From the NCBI GenBank assembly GCA_012523465.1, contig JAAYIK010000035.1, positions 1 through 64,000 of the forward strand: a stretch of 64,000 nucleotides of DNA, written 5' to 3'. Both the position numbers and the translations under genes were made by a program. Source of the stretch: Lysobacteraceae bacterium. GTDB taxonomy: Bacteria > Pseudomonadota > Gammaproteobacteria > Nitrococcales > AK92. The notes beneath the pieces are model-generated. The model was not told the DNA's origin and searched no databases. It worked only from the letters and a program-made list of their open reading frames with translations. Positions 6,588 to 15,171 of this stretch are shown piece after piece (within the stretch, counting starts at the first letter, position 1; every line of letters begins with the position of its first letter).

Positions 6588-8803
6588 ATGTTAAAGCGGG
6601 TCATGGAGCAGCTGCGAGCCCGGAACATGCTGCCGCGGGTCTCGGATACCGAGCAGGCCGCTCTGGAAGCTGGCACGGTCTGGATCGAAGGCGAGTTCTT
6701 CCGTGGCGATCCGGATTTCTATCGGCTACTGGCAGAGCCCTACCCCGAGCTGACCCCGGAGGAGCGGGCGCTGCTTGATGGCCCCGCCCGCGAGGTATGC
6801 CGCCGGGTTGATGCCTGGCGGCTCGGCGTGACCCGCGAGCTGCCGTCGGAGGTACTGCAGTATCTGCGCGAGCAGGGCTTCTACGGCTTCAACGTACCAG
6901 CCGAGTATGGCGGCAGGCCCGTCGGGGCGCTGGCCAAGAGCGTCATCATCGGCATGCTGACGCCGGCGACAGGGGCGGTGGCGACGGTAGTGGTGATTCC
7001 CAACTCCCTAGGGCCGGCTGAGCTGCTGGCCGACTACGGCACTGAGGCCCAGAAGAGCAGATACCTGCCGCGGCTGGCCAGCGGCGAGCTCACGCCCTGC
7101 TTCGCGCTCACTGAGCCGACGGCCGGCTCCGACGCCGCGCCATCAAGGCCGAGGCGGTGGCCTTCAAGGACGAGGATGGCGCGATCAAGCTGCGGCTTAA
7201 TTTCCGCAAGCTCTACATCACCCTGGCACCCATCGCTGATATCGTCAGCCTCGCCGTACAGCTGCACGATCCGGACCGGCTGCTCGGCCGGGACGAGCGG
7301 CCAGGGATCACCGTGGTGCTGTTAGAGCGGGGCACGCCCGGATTCGAGATTGGCCGCCACCACGAGCCCATCGCCCCCTTCCCCAACGGACCGCTGGCGG
7401 GCAAGGACGTGGTCGCGCCGGCCAGCAACATCATCGGCGGCGTGGAGCAAGCCGGCAAAGGCTGGCGCATGTTGATGGAGACTCTGTCCGGCGGCCGGGC
7501 CATCTCCATCCCCGCCGGCGCCATCGGCGCGGCTCAGCATGCCGCTGCGCTGGCTGGTCCCTACAGCATGGTGCGCGAGCAGTTCGGTATCCCCATCGGC
7601 CTGATGGAAGGGGTACAGGCCAAGGTGGCGAAGCTCGCGGCGCTCAACTACGCCCTCGAAGCCGGGCGCACCTTCGGCTGCGCCGCTATCGACCGTGGCC
7701 AACGGCCGCCGGTGATTTCCGCCATCATGAAATACCGCTTCACCGATCTCGCTCGGCAGCTCGTCATCGAGGCCATGGACGTACTGGCCGGCGCCGGCAT
7801 CATGCGCGGGCCTCGCAACAGGCTGGCCGAGAGCTACATCGGCGCGCCGGTGGCCGTCACCGTCGAAGGCGCCAACATCCTCACCCGCACCCTGATCGTG
7901 TTCGGCCAGGGCGCGGTGCGCTGCCATCCCTACGCGCTGCGACTGTTGGACGCGGTCGCGGGCGAGGACCCGGTGGCGTTCCGCGCCGGCCTGCTGGGCT
8001 GGGGCAAGCATTTCTTGGTGACTTTCGGCCGCGCCAGCGTGCGCGCCATGTCCCGGGGTTGGAGCGTCTCCGTGCCGGTGCGCGGACCGACTGCCGTCTA
8101 CTACCGCCGCCTGGGTTGGGCCGCCAGTCGCTTTGCCCTGCTCACCGACCTGGCCTTGCTTGGCATCGGTGGGCGGCTCAAGGCTCGTGGCAATCTCGCC
8201 GGGCGCTACGCCGATGTGCTGTCCTGGCTGTACCTGGGCACGGCTACCCTGCGCCGGTTCGAGGCCGAAGGCTGCCGCGCCGAGGATCTGCCCCTGGTCC
8301 GCTGGGCGCTGGAGTACATGCTGGAGCAGGTCCAGCAGGCGTTCGAAGGCATTTATGCCAATTTCGACGTGCCCATCCTTGGCGTCCTGCTGCGCGGTCC
8401 GGGCCGCTGGTGGCTGCGGGTCAATCCGCTGGGTCTGGGCGTGACCGATCGTCTGCACGCACCGGCGGCGCGGACCATCCAGCGGCCCGGCGAGCAGTTC
8501 CAGCGGCTGATGCGATACGTCCATCTGCCGCCGGCGCAGCAGCCAGGATTGGGGTGCGTCCTGCACGCCTTCGCGCTGCTGGCGGAGGCCGCGCCGCTGC
8601 GCCAGCGCATCGTGCAGGCGCAAAAGGCCGGCAAGCTCCCGCGCGGCAACCCGACAGGGCAGGTGAGCCAGGCCGTGGCGGCCGGCATCCTGACCCGGGA
8701 AGAGGCCGATCGGCTGACGGCGGCGGAAGAAGCGCGGCTTGCCGCCATCGAGGTGGATGACTTCGCCCCCGAGGAGTACGCCCGGCGCACCGCGGCCGAA
8801 TGA
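6588..8803 (+). pseudogene. fadE: FadE-type acyl-CoA dehydrogenase, interrupted by a 1-base frameshift
   Basis: The two halves together give a roughly 738-residue acyl-CoA dehydrogenase of the FadE branch (E. coli FadE is 814). Matches include GFYGFNVPAEYGG, FALTEPTAGSDA, then after the break KLYITLAPIADIV, NGPLAGKDV, GKGWRMLMETLSGG and GANILTRTLIVFGQGA, with a DUF1974-like C-terminal region. FadE catalyses the first oxidation of fatty-acid beta-oxidation with FAD. The frame shifts at about 7137: the text reads gacgccgcgccatc where one more G (gacgccggcgccatc) would restore GSDAGAI, the sequence expected in the family. GGGAGG precedes the ATG at 6588. A sequencing or assembly error in a GG run is more likely than a dead gene. 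Confidence 0.85.
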
Positions 8804-8891
8804 GCGGCGCTGACAAGCCTGGCGTTCGGCAGTAGGATGACGGCTCGGTTTTGTCCGCGCCGCCATGGCGTGCAACGAGGAAACGAGAATA

Positions 8892-9548
8892 ATGGCGATC
8901 AAGGCCGTTTTTTGGGATTTTGGCGGAGTCATCACCAGCAGCCCCTTCGAGGCGTTCCGCCGTTTCGAGGAGGAACATGGTCTGCCCAGGGACTTCCTGC
9001 GCAGCGTCAACGCTACCAATCCCGACAACAATGCCTGGGCTCGCTTCGAGCGCAGCGAGCTGACGCTGGAGGAGTTCGACCGCGAGTTCGAGGCCGAGAC
9101 CGCCGCAGCCGGTCATCCGGTGCCGGGGCGGAAGGTCATCGCTCTGCTGGGGGGCGACGTGCGGCCAGAAATGGTGCGGGCGCTCGAGCTGATCCGCACG
9201 CGCTTCCGCATCGCCTGCATCACCAACAACGTCCGGGCCGGCAAGGGCGCCGGTATGCACACCGACGCCGAGCGCGCGGCCCGGATTGGCGAGATTTTGG
9301 CGCTGTTCGAGCGCGTGTTCGAATCCTCCAAGTTGGGCATGCGCAAGCCCGATCCGCGCATCTATCTGCATGCCTGCGAGCAGATGGGGGTGGCGCCGGA
9401 AGAGGTGGTCTATCTGGACGACCTCGGCATCAACCTCAAGCCGGCCCGCGAGCTGGGCATGACCACTATCAAGGTGGTCGAGCCACGGGCCGCGCTGGAA
9501 GAGCTGGGGACAGTGCTAGGCATGCCGCTGCTGGCGGAGACGGCCTGA
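8892..9548 (+). CDS. HAD-superfamily hydrolase (subfamily IA, ACAD10/epoxide-hydrolase N-domain-like)
   Basis: This 218-residue haloacid-dehalogenase-fold protein has nucleophile D9 in FWDFGGV, the threonine/asparagine motif ITNN, a lysine in KLGMRKPDP and the acidic pair VYLDDLG. It resembles the HAD domain found with acyl-CoA dehydrogenases (ACAD10-like) and soluble epoxide hydrolase N-domains, which fits its place 88 bases after fadE. I choose ATG 8892 over 8865, since homology begins at MAIKAVFWDFGG and GAGG/GAGA lie just upstream. The substrate, probably a phosphate ester, is unknown. Confidence 0.85.
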   Translation: MAIKAVFWDFGGVITSSPFEAFRRFEEEHGLPRDFLRSVNATNPDNNAWARFERSELTLEEFDREFEAETAAAGHPVPGRKVIALLGGDVRPEMVRALELIRTRFRIACITNNVRAGKGAGMHTDAERAARIGEILALFERVFESSKLGMRKPDPRIYLHACEQMGVAPEEVVYLDDLGINLKPARELGMTTIKVVEPRAALEELGTVLGMPLLAETA

Positions 9549-9573
9549 GCGGCTACCCCGGCGCGATACAGGG

Positions 9574-10974
9574 CTACTGATCGGCGCCTGGCGACGGCGC
9601 TAGCAGGCGCATGCTGCTGACTGCGGCCGCCACGGCGGCCAGCCCGGTGCCCAGCAGCAGGGCAATGCGGGCGCCGCTCTCGGCGCTGATGCCGAAGATC
9701 AGCGCCACCAGCACGGCGCCCAGGGTTTGCCCGGTGAGCCGGGCTGTGCCCAGCATTCCGCTGGCACCGCCGCTGCGCGAGCGGGGCGCCGAGTTCATGA
9801 TGGCCCGGTTGTTGGGCGACTGAAAAAAGCCGAAGCCCAAGCCGCAGATAGCCATGCGCCAAGCCAGGTCGGCCGGCGTCGGCTCGCCGGGCAGTAGCGC
9901 GAGCAGCAGCAGTCCCAGGGCCAGCACTGCCAGTCCGGCGGAGCTGAGGCTGCCGACCGGGTACCGGTCGGCCAGCCGGCCGGCGATGGGGGCGGCGGCG
10001 CCCACCATGAGCGGCCAAGGCGTGATCAGGAGGCCGGTCTCCACCGCCGAATAGCCCAGCACGTCGTGCAGGAAGAACGGCAGGGAGACGAAGGCCAGCA
10101 TCTGCGCCATGAAGGAGCAGGTCGAGGTGGCGACCGAGAGCGCGAACACCGGGATGCGCAGCAGGTCGACCGGCAGTAGCGGTGAGGGCAGGCCGAACTG
10201 GCGTCGCACCAGCAGCCCGCCAAGAACCAGGCCGAGACCGATTTGCAGTCCGACCGACAGGCTGAAGCCGACGTGGCCGATGCGGTCGATGCCGCTGATT
10301 ACCAGCCCGAATGCCAGCGCGTTGAGGACGGCGCTGGGAATGTCGAACGGATGCGGCGAGCGTCGGGTCACGGGCAGCGAAGGCAGGGCAATGGCCAGCG
10401 CCAGTAGGCCGACCGGCACGTTGATGGCGAACAGCCAATGCCAGTCGGCCAGCGACAGTATGCCTGCGGCCACGGTCGGTCCGGCTGCCGCCGAGACACT
10501 GACCGCCAGGGCGATGATGCCGATGCCGCGGCCAAGCATTCGCTGCGGATAGATAAAGCGCACTAGGGCAGCGTTGACGCTCATGATGCCGGCCGCGCCC
10601 AGGCCCTGCAGGAAGCGGGCGGCGGCGAGAGTGCCCAGCGATTCGGCCTGGGCGCTGAGCAGCGAGGCGACGATGAACAGGCACAGGCCGCCGATGGAAA
10701 TGCGGCGATAGCCGATGGTGTCGCCCAAGGAGGACAACGGCAGCAGCGTCGAGATGACCGCCAGCTGGTAGGCGTTCACCACCCAGACCGCGGAGGCCGG
10801 GCTGACGCCCAGTTCCCTGGCGATGGTGGGGAGCGCCACGCTCACCATGGTGCCGTCCAGCACCGACATGACGATGGCCAGCACCAGGGTGAGCAGCGCC
10901 CAGTAGCGCTGCGGCGCCGGCAGGCCGTCGCTATTGTCGGTGAGAACGGTGGGTGCTCCGAGGGACGGCTTCAC
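9574..10974 (-). CDS. MFS drug-export transporter, DHA2/EmrB-like
   Basis: This is a hydrophobic protein of about 466 residues with MFS features VLDGTMVSVALPTIARELG in the first segment and PLSSLGDTIGYRRI in the loop between segments 2 and 3. These are typical of DHA2 (QacA/EmrB) proton-driven exporters. The open frame extends to 11133, but that part overlaps the upstream ATPase gene and is low-complexity. A GTG at 10974 (VKPSLGAPTVLTDN) is the more likely start. It follows the DUF815 gene on the same strand. No membrane-fusion partner is adjacent. Confidence 0.82.
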   Translation of the reverse strand: MKPSLGAPTVLTDNSDGLPAPQRYWALLTLVLAIVMSVLDGTMVSVALPTIARELGVSPASAVWVVNAYQLAVISTLLPLSSLGDTIGYRRISIGGLCLFIVASLLSAQAESLGTLAAARFLQGLGAAGIMSVNAALVRFIYPQRMLGRGIGIIALAVSVSAAAGPTVAAGILSLADWHWLFAINVPVGLLALAIALPSLPVTRRSPHPFDIPSAVLNALAFGLVISGIDRIGHVGFSLSVGLQIGLGLVLGGLLVRRQFGLPSPLLPVDLLRIPVFALSVATSTCSFMAQMLAFVSLPFFLHDVLGYSAVETGLLITPWPLMVGAAAPIAGRLADRYPVGSLSSAGLAVLALGLLLLALLPGEPTPADLAWRMAICGLGFGFFQSPNNRAIMNSAPRSRSGGASGMLGTARLTGQTLGAVLVALIFGISAESGARIALLLGTGLAAVAAAVSSMRLLAPSPGADQ

Positions 10975-10996
10975 CGGGCTACCCGTCGCGCTGCGC

Positions 10997-11884
10997 TCAG
11001 GTCGCCGCCTGGACGGTTTCGAGCCTGCTGCGGCCGGCCCAGTCGCGGGCGAACTGCCAGGCGACCCGGCCGCTGCGCGAGCCGCGGCCCAGGGCGAAGC
11101 GCAGCGCCTCGGCGCGGACCTGTTCGGGATCATCGACGGCCACGCCCAGCCGCTCCAGCCAGCTGAACACCACGGCGAGATAGGCTTCCTGGTCGAAAGG
11201 GTAGAACGATACCCACAGGCCGAAGCGCTCCGACAGCGAGATCTTCTCCTCCACCGCCTCGCCGGGGTGGATTTCGCCGTCGACGTGGCGCGTCTGTCGG
11301 TTGTCGTCGAAAAACTCCGGCAGCAGATGACGGCGGTTGGAGGTGGCGTAGATTAGGACATTCTCCGGCGGGGCAGACAGCGAGCCGTCCAGCGCCGCTT
11401 TCAGGGTCTTGTAGCTGGGATCGTCGGCCTCGAAGGAGAGGTCGTCGCAGAATAGAATGAAACGCTCGGGCCGGTCGCGCAGCAGCCGGATCAGATCGGG
11501 CAGGTCGGCCAGATCGTGCTTGTCGACTTCGACCAGGCGCAGGCCCTGGTTGGCGTACTTGTCGAGCATCGCCTTCACGAGCGAGGACTTGCCGGTGCCG
11601 CGCGAGCCGGACAGCAGGACGTTGTTGGCCGGCAGTCCTTGCACGAACTGACGGGTGTTACGGTCGACCAGCTCCTTCTGCCGGTCAATGTTGCGCAAGT
11701 CCTCCAGCCGGATGCGGTGCGGTCGGGGGATGGCTTCAAGGAAGCCGCGACCGCCCTGCTTGCGCCAGCGAAAGGCGTGGGCGTTCCAATCCGGGGCTGG
11801 CGGTGCCGGCGGTAGCAGTTCCTCGACGCGGTTCAGCAGCTGCTCGGCGCGCGACAACAGCTGGTTCAGCTGATCTTGTTGCAT
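10997..11884 (-). CDS. DUF815 family AAA+ ATPase
   Basis: This 295-residue ATPase has Walker A GSRGTGKSS, Walker B FILFCDDLSFE and the DUF815 features LLSGSRGTGKSSLVKAMLDK, VEVDKHDLADLP and IYATSNRRHLLPE. The biochemical role of this widespread family is not known to me. The start is set at MQQDQLNQLL (ATG at 11882-11884); the longer open frame reaches back through the divergent YigZ gene and is rejected. The N-terminal 40 residues are predicted coiled coil. It is probably co-transcribed with the MFS exporter 22 bases downstream. Confidence 0.88.
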   Translation of the reverse strand: MQQDQLNQLLSRAEQLLNRVEELLPPAPPAPDWNAHAFRWRKQGGRGFLEAIPRPHRIRLEDLRNIDRQKELVDRNTRQFVQGLPANNVLLSGSRGTGKSSLVKAMLDKYANQGLRLVEVDKHDLADLPDLIRLLRDRPERFILFCDDLSFEADDPSYKTLKAALDGSLSAPPENVLIYATSNRRHLLPEFFDDNRQTRHVDGEIHPGEAVEEKISLSERFGLWVSFYPFDQEAYLAVVFSWLERLGVAVDDPEQVRAEALRFALGRGSRSGRVAWQFARDWAGRSRLETVQAAT

Positions 11885-12025
11885 TGCGACTCCAGTTCGG
11901 GATCCAGCGCCACGCGACCAGCGTGGCGGACAAATGAAGTTAGCGCGGCCGCCGGCCGCACAGATATCATGAACGTTCTTGCGGCCTGCCGCAGGCCGTG
12001 CCATCGAAGGCAAACGTATTTTCTC

Positions 12026-12616
12026 ATGACACTTCTGCTCAAGGCTCCCAGCCGCTATCAGGAAGAAATCCGCAAAAGCCGCTTTCTTGCGCAAGCGGTG
12101 CCGCTCAGCCGGCCCGCTGAGGTCGAGGGCCTGCTGCGGCAGTTGAGCGCCCCTGACGCTACCCATAACTGTTGGGCCTGGCGCTTCGGCCAACAGTATC
12201 GCTTCAGTGACGACGGCGAGCCGGCAGGCACCGCCGGCCGTCCCATTCTGGCCGCCATCGAGCACAAGGGATTCGACCAGGTGCAGGTGGTAGTAACCCG
12301 CTGGTACGGCGGCATCCTGCTTGGCACCGGCGGGCTGGTGCGCGCTTATGGCGGGCTTGCCGCCAAATGTCTACAGGCCGGCGAAAGCGAGCACTACGTG
12401 CCGCGCAAGCTGGTGCGCGGCCATTGTCCGTACAGCCAGTTGGAGACATTCAAGTCGCGCCTGCCCGATCTCGAGGCCGTGCTGGAAGACGAGCAGTTCG
12501 ACGCCGCCGGCGCTAGGCTGACTCTGGCTCTGCCGTCGGCACGGCTCCCCGCCGCGCAGGTACTGCTGCGCAGTCTCAGCCGGGGTGAGAGCGAGCTGGT
12601 CGTGCTGCAGGACTGA
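12026..12616 (+). CDS. YigZ/IMPACT family protein
   Basis: This 196-residue protein has the UPF0029/IMPACT signature VTRWYGGILLGTGGLVRAYG near residues 91-110, preceded by DDGEPAGTAGRPIL. The N-terminal domain resembles the yeast/mammalian Impact domain and the C-terminal part an EF-G-like domain (DUF1949). YigZ proteins are linked to translation or proline-peptide handling, without a firm function. Start ATG 12026 gives the family length. It diverges from the DUF815 gene. Confidence 0.88.
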   Translation: MTLLLKAPSRYQEEIRKSRFLAQAVPLSRPAEVEGLLRQLSAPDATHNCWAWRFGQQYRFSDDGEPAGTAGRPILAAIEHKGFDQVQVVVTRWYGGILLGTGGLVRAYGGLAAKCLQAGESEHYVPRKLVRGHCPYSQLETFKSRLPDLEAVLEDEQFDAAGARLTLALPSARLPAAQVLLRSLSRGESELVVLQD

Positions 12617-12637
12617 GGTCAGGGCGCGGCGGATGCT

Positions 12638-13294
12638 CTACCGTGGCGGTCGGCTAGTGCTGGCGCGTTCCGCCTGCAGCTCCTTGAAGCGTGCCAGGTC
12701 GGCGGCGAAGCGCTCGATCAAGGCTTGGCGCTCCTGCCGCTTGCCTGCGAAGTAGCTCTGATGCTCGCCGATCTGGCGTTCGAGGTCGCGGATGCGCTGA
12801 TGGGCCTGCTGCAGGTCGCCGCGGCCGGTGCGCTCGATGGTGGCTGCCTGCTGCTGTGCCTGCTGCAGCTGCTGCCGCAAGGCCTCGATGCGGCCCTCGG
12901 CGAGGGTGATCTGGCCATCGATGACGGCAACCCGGTCATCACGGGCGCGCTCGATCTCCTCGGCGCTGGAGAAGGTCAGCAGCAGGGTCCGGTCGGCGGC
13001 CGCCTGCTTGCGGGCTGCCTCCTCCTCGGCCCGCCGTTTGGCTTCTTCCCGCTCGCGGGCGCGGCGCTCGGCCTCGATTTGATCCGGCGTCTTGGCGGCT
13101 TCGATGCGCTGCAGCGTCACGCCGGTGCGGGACTTCACCTCGCGCTCGTGGCCTGCCGCGTCGGGCGGGACGGTATCGCTGTAATGCACGCGACCTTGGG
13201 CATCCACCCACTTGTACAGGCGATCGGCTGCCGCCTGGCCGCTCAGGCCAAGCAGCAGGAAGGCGACAGCGATACAGCAGCGTGGTAAGGCCAT
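12638..13294 (-). CDS. DUF4124 domain periplasmic protein with coiled coil
   Basis: The protein has a signal peptide (MALPRCCIAVAFLLLGLSGQ, then AAA), followed by the DUF4124 unit YKWVDAQGRVHYSDTVPP and a long charged coiled-coil region (about residues 65-215, rich in Arg/Glu/Gln). DUF4124 proteins are common gammaproteobacterial envelope proteins without known activity. I start at 13294 because the signal peptide begins there; the open frame reaches 13336. It contains AAG-TGG-GTG coding KWV in intact form, a useful contrast to the two stop-codon lesions described elsewhere. Confidence 0.78.
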   Translation of the reverse strand: MALPRCCIAVAFLLLGLSGQAAADRLYKWVDAQGRVHYSDTVPPDAAGHEREVKSRTGVTLQRIEAAKTPDQIEAERRAREREEAKRRAEEEAARKQAAADRTLLLTFSSAEEIERARDDRVAVIDGQITLAEGRIEALRQQLQQAQQQAATIERTGRGDLQQAHQRIRDLERQIGEHQSYFAGKRQERQALIERFAADLARFKELQAERASTSRPPR

Positions 13295-13389
13295 GTCGGG
13301 GCGGCGAAAACTTCCAGCGAGTCGTTTGCCCCTCATCTTATCGCAATGTGCCGATGCTGTCGTGCAACCGTCCGGATTTCCGGGACGGC

Positions 13390-14394
13390 TCAGGTGGCGA
13401 GCACCGTTGCCAGCTCGATGTAGTCGTTGGACATGGGCTTCTTGGTGCCGACCACCTTGGCCAGCGGCACGCTGACGATGGCGCCGGCGCTGATCCCGAC
13501 CATGACGTTGGACTGTCCCGCCAGCAGGTGGTCGACCGCACTGGCGCCGAGCACCGAGGCCAGCACCCGGTCATGGCCGCTGGGGCTGCCACCGCGCTGG
13601 ATGTGGCCGAGGATGGCAGCACGGGCCTGGAAGCCGCGCTCGTTGAGCGCCTTGGTCAAATTGGGCGTACGGTTGGGGTCGTCGCCTTCCGCGACCACGA
13701 TCAGGCTGCTGAACTTGCCGCGCTCCTCGCTGCTCTTGAGCGTGGCGCAGATGGCGTCCAGCGGCATGGTGGAGTCGGCCAGCAGCACGATCTCGGCACC
13801 GCCGGCGATGCCGACGGCGGCGGCGATGAAGCCAGCGCTGCGGCCCATGACTTCGATCAGGAAGGTCCGCTCGTGGGAGGTGGCGGTGTCGCGGATGCGG
13901 TCGATGGCCTCCAGCGCGGTGTTGACGGCGGTATCGAAGCCGATGGTCTCGTCGGTGCCGTAGACGTCGTTGTCGATGGTGCCGGGGATGCCGATCACCG
14001 GGAGGCCGGTTTCCTGCTCCAGCAGATGCGCGCCGGTGAAGGAGCCGTCGCCGCCAATCACCACCAGCGCCTCGATGCCGCGGGCGCGCAGGTCCTCGGC
14101 GACCTTGCGGCGCACGCTGGGTTGGCGGAATTCGTCGCAGCGGTCGGTCTTGAGGATGGTGCCGCCGCGGTGCAGGATGTTGGCCACCGAGGAGCGGTCC
14201 ATCGGCTCCAGCTTGCCCTGCACCAGACCGCTGAAGCCTTTTTGCACGCCGAAGACCTCGATGCCACGCTCCAGCGCGGTCCGCACTACGGCGCGGACCG
14301 CCGCGTTCATGCCGGGAGCGTCGCCGCCGCTGGTGAGAACCGCGATCCGCTTTAGTGCCCGCGTCGGCTGCAGCTTGGGAATGGACCACATCAT
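13390..14394 (-). CDS. pfkA: ATP-dependent 6-phosphofructokinase
   Basis: This 334-residue group A phosphofructokinase phosphorylates fructose 6-phosphate in glycolysis. Seen motifs are LTSGGDAPGMNAAVR, GGDGS at 114-118 (Gly at the position that is Asp in pyrophosphate-dependent enzymes, so ATP is the expected donor), PGTIDND at 137-143 with the catalytic aspartate, EVMGRSAG and GHIQRGGSPSG. GGAGAAAG lies 7 bases before the start, where two ATG codons stand in tandem. Downstream of pyrE by about 30 bases on the same strand, so probably one transcript. Confidence 0.95.
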   Translation of the reverse strand: MMWSIPKLQPTRALKRIAVLTSGGDAPGMNAAVRAVVRTALERGIEVFGVQKGFSGLVQGKLEPMDRSSVANILHRGGTILKTDRCDEFRQPSVRRKVAEDLRARGIEALVVIGGDGSFTGAHLLEQETGLPVIGIPGTIDNDVYGTDETIGFDTAVNTALEAIDRIRDTATSHERTFLIEVMGRSAGFIAAAVGIAGGAEIVLLADSTMPLDAICATLKSSEERGKFSSLIVVAEGDDPNRTPNLTKALNERGFQARAAILGHIQRGGSPSGHDRVLASVLGASAVDHLLAGQSNVMVGISAGAIVSVPLAKVVGTKKPMSNDYIELATVLAT

Positions 14395-14424
14395 GTCGGC
14401 TTTCTCCGTTGAGCTAACTCGGGC

Positions 14425-15072
14425 TCAGTCGGCGCCGTAGCGCACACGATAGGCGCGCAGCGCCTCCAGCTCGGCCTCATGGCCACCCTGCTGGCGCAAG
14501 ACCTGCACCAGCGTATCCAGGTTGGCGATGCTGACGACGGGGACGCCGAAGTTGCGCTCCACCTCGCGGGCCGCCGACAGCTCGCCCAGACCGCGTTCCT
14601 GCCGGTCCAGTGCGATGGCCACGCCCGCTAGGGTGGCGCCGGCGGCCGAGATTAGGGCGGCGGACTCGCGCACTGAGGTGCCGGCCGAGACTACATCGTC
14701 GATGACCAGTACCCGGCCCTGCAAGGGGGCGCCGACAATGACGCCACCCTCGCCGTGGTCCTTAGCCTCCTTGCGGTTGAAGGCGAAGGGAATATCGCGG
14801 CCGTGCCGGTCGGCCATGGCGATGGCGAACGCGGCTGCTAGTGGTACGCCCTTGTAGGCCGGGCCGAATACCATGTCGAACTCCAGCCCTGCGGCCAGGA
14901 CCGCCTGGGCGTAGAACCGGCCCAGCTCCGCCAGTGTGCTGCCGGTGTTGAACAGTCCAGCATTGAAGAAGTAGGGGCTGATCCGGCCCGATTTCAGCTG
15001 AAACTCGCCAAAGCGCAGGACCTGGTGCTCGATGGCGAAGCGAATGAAGGCATGTCTGAAGTCGTTGTGCAT
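14425..15072 (-). CDS. pyrE: Orotate phosphoribosyltransferase
   Basis: This 215-residue type I phosphoribosyltransferase makes orotidine 5'-phosphate in pyrimidine synthesis. The PRPP-binding motif [16 protein letters not shown] is near residue 122 and the flexible-loop lysines lie in [13 protein letters not shown]. The N-terminus ([20 protein letters not shown]) and length match E. coli PyrE (213 residues). It precedes pfkA on the same strand. Confidence 0.95.
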   Translation of the reverse strand: MHNDFRHAFIRFAIEHQVLRFGEFQLKSGRISPYFFNAGLFNTGSTLAELGRFYAQAVLAAGLEFDMVFGPAYKGVPLAAAFAIAMADRHGRDIPFAFNRKEAKDHGEGGVIVGAPLQGRVLVIDDVVSAGTSVRESAALISAAGATLAGVAIALDRQERGLGELSAAREVERNFGVPVVSIANLDTLVQVLRQQGGHEAELEALRAYRVRYGAD

Positions 15073-15171
15073 GGCTGCTTGTGTTGGTGGTGGATCGAGA
15101 CCGGCGCGGCGCCGGCTCGCTAACCGTACCCGGCGCTGCCGACTGTGACTAGAGGCCGTCGGCGCGAAGGC

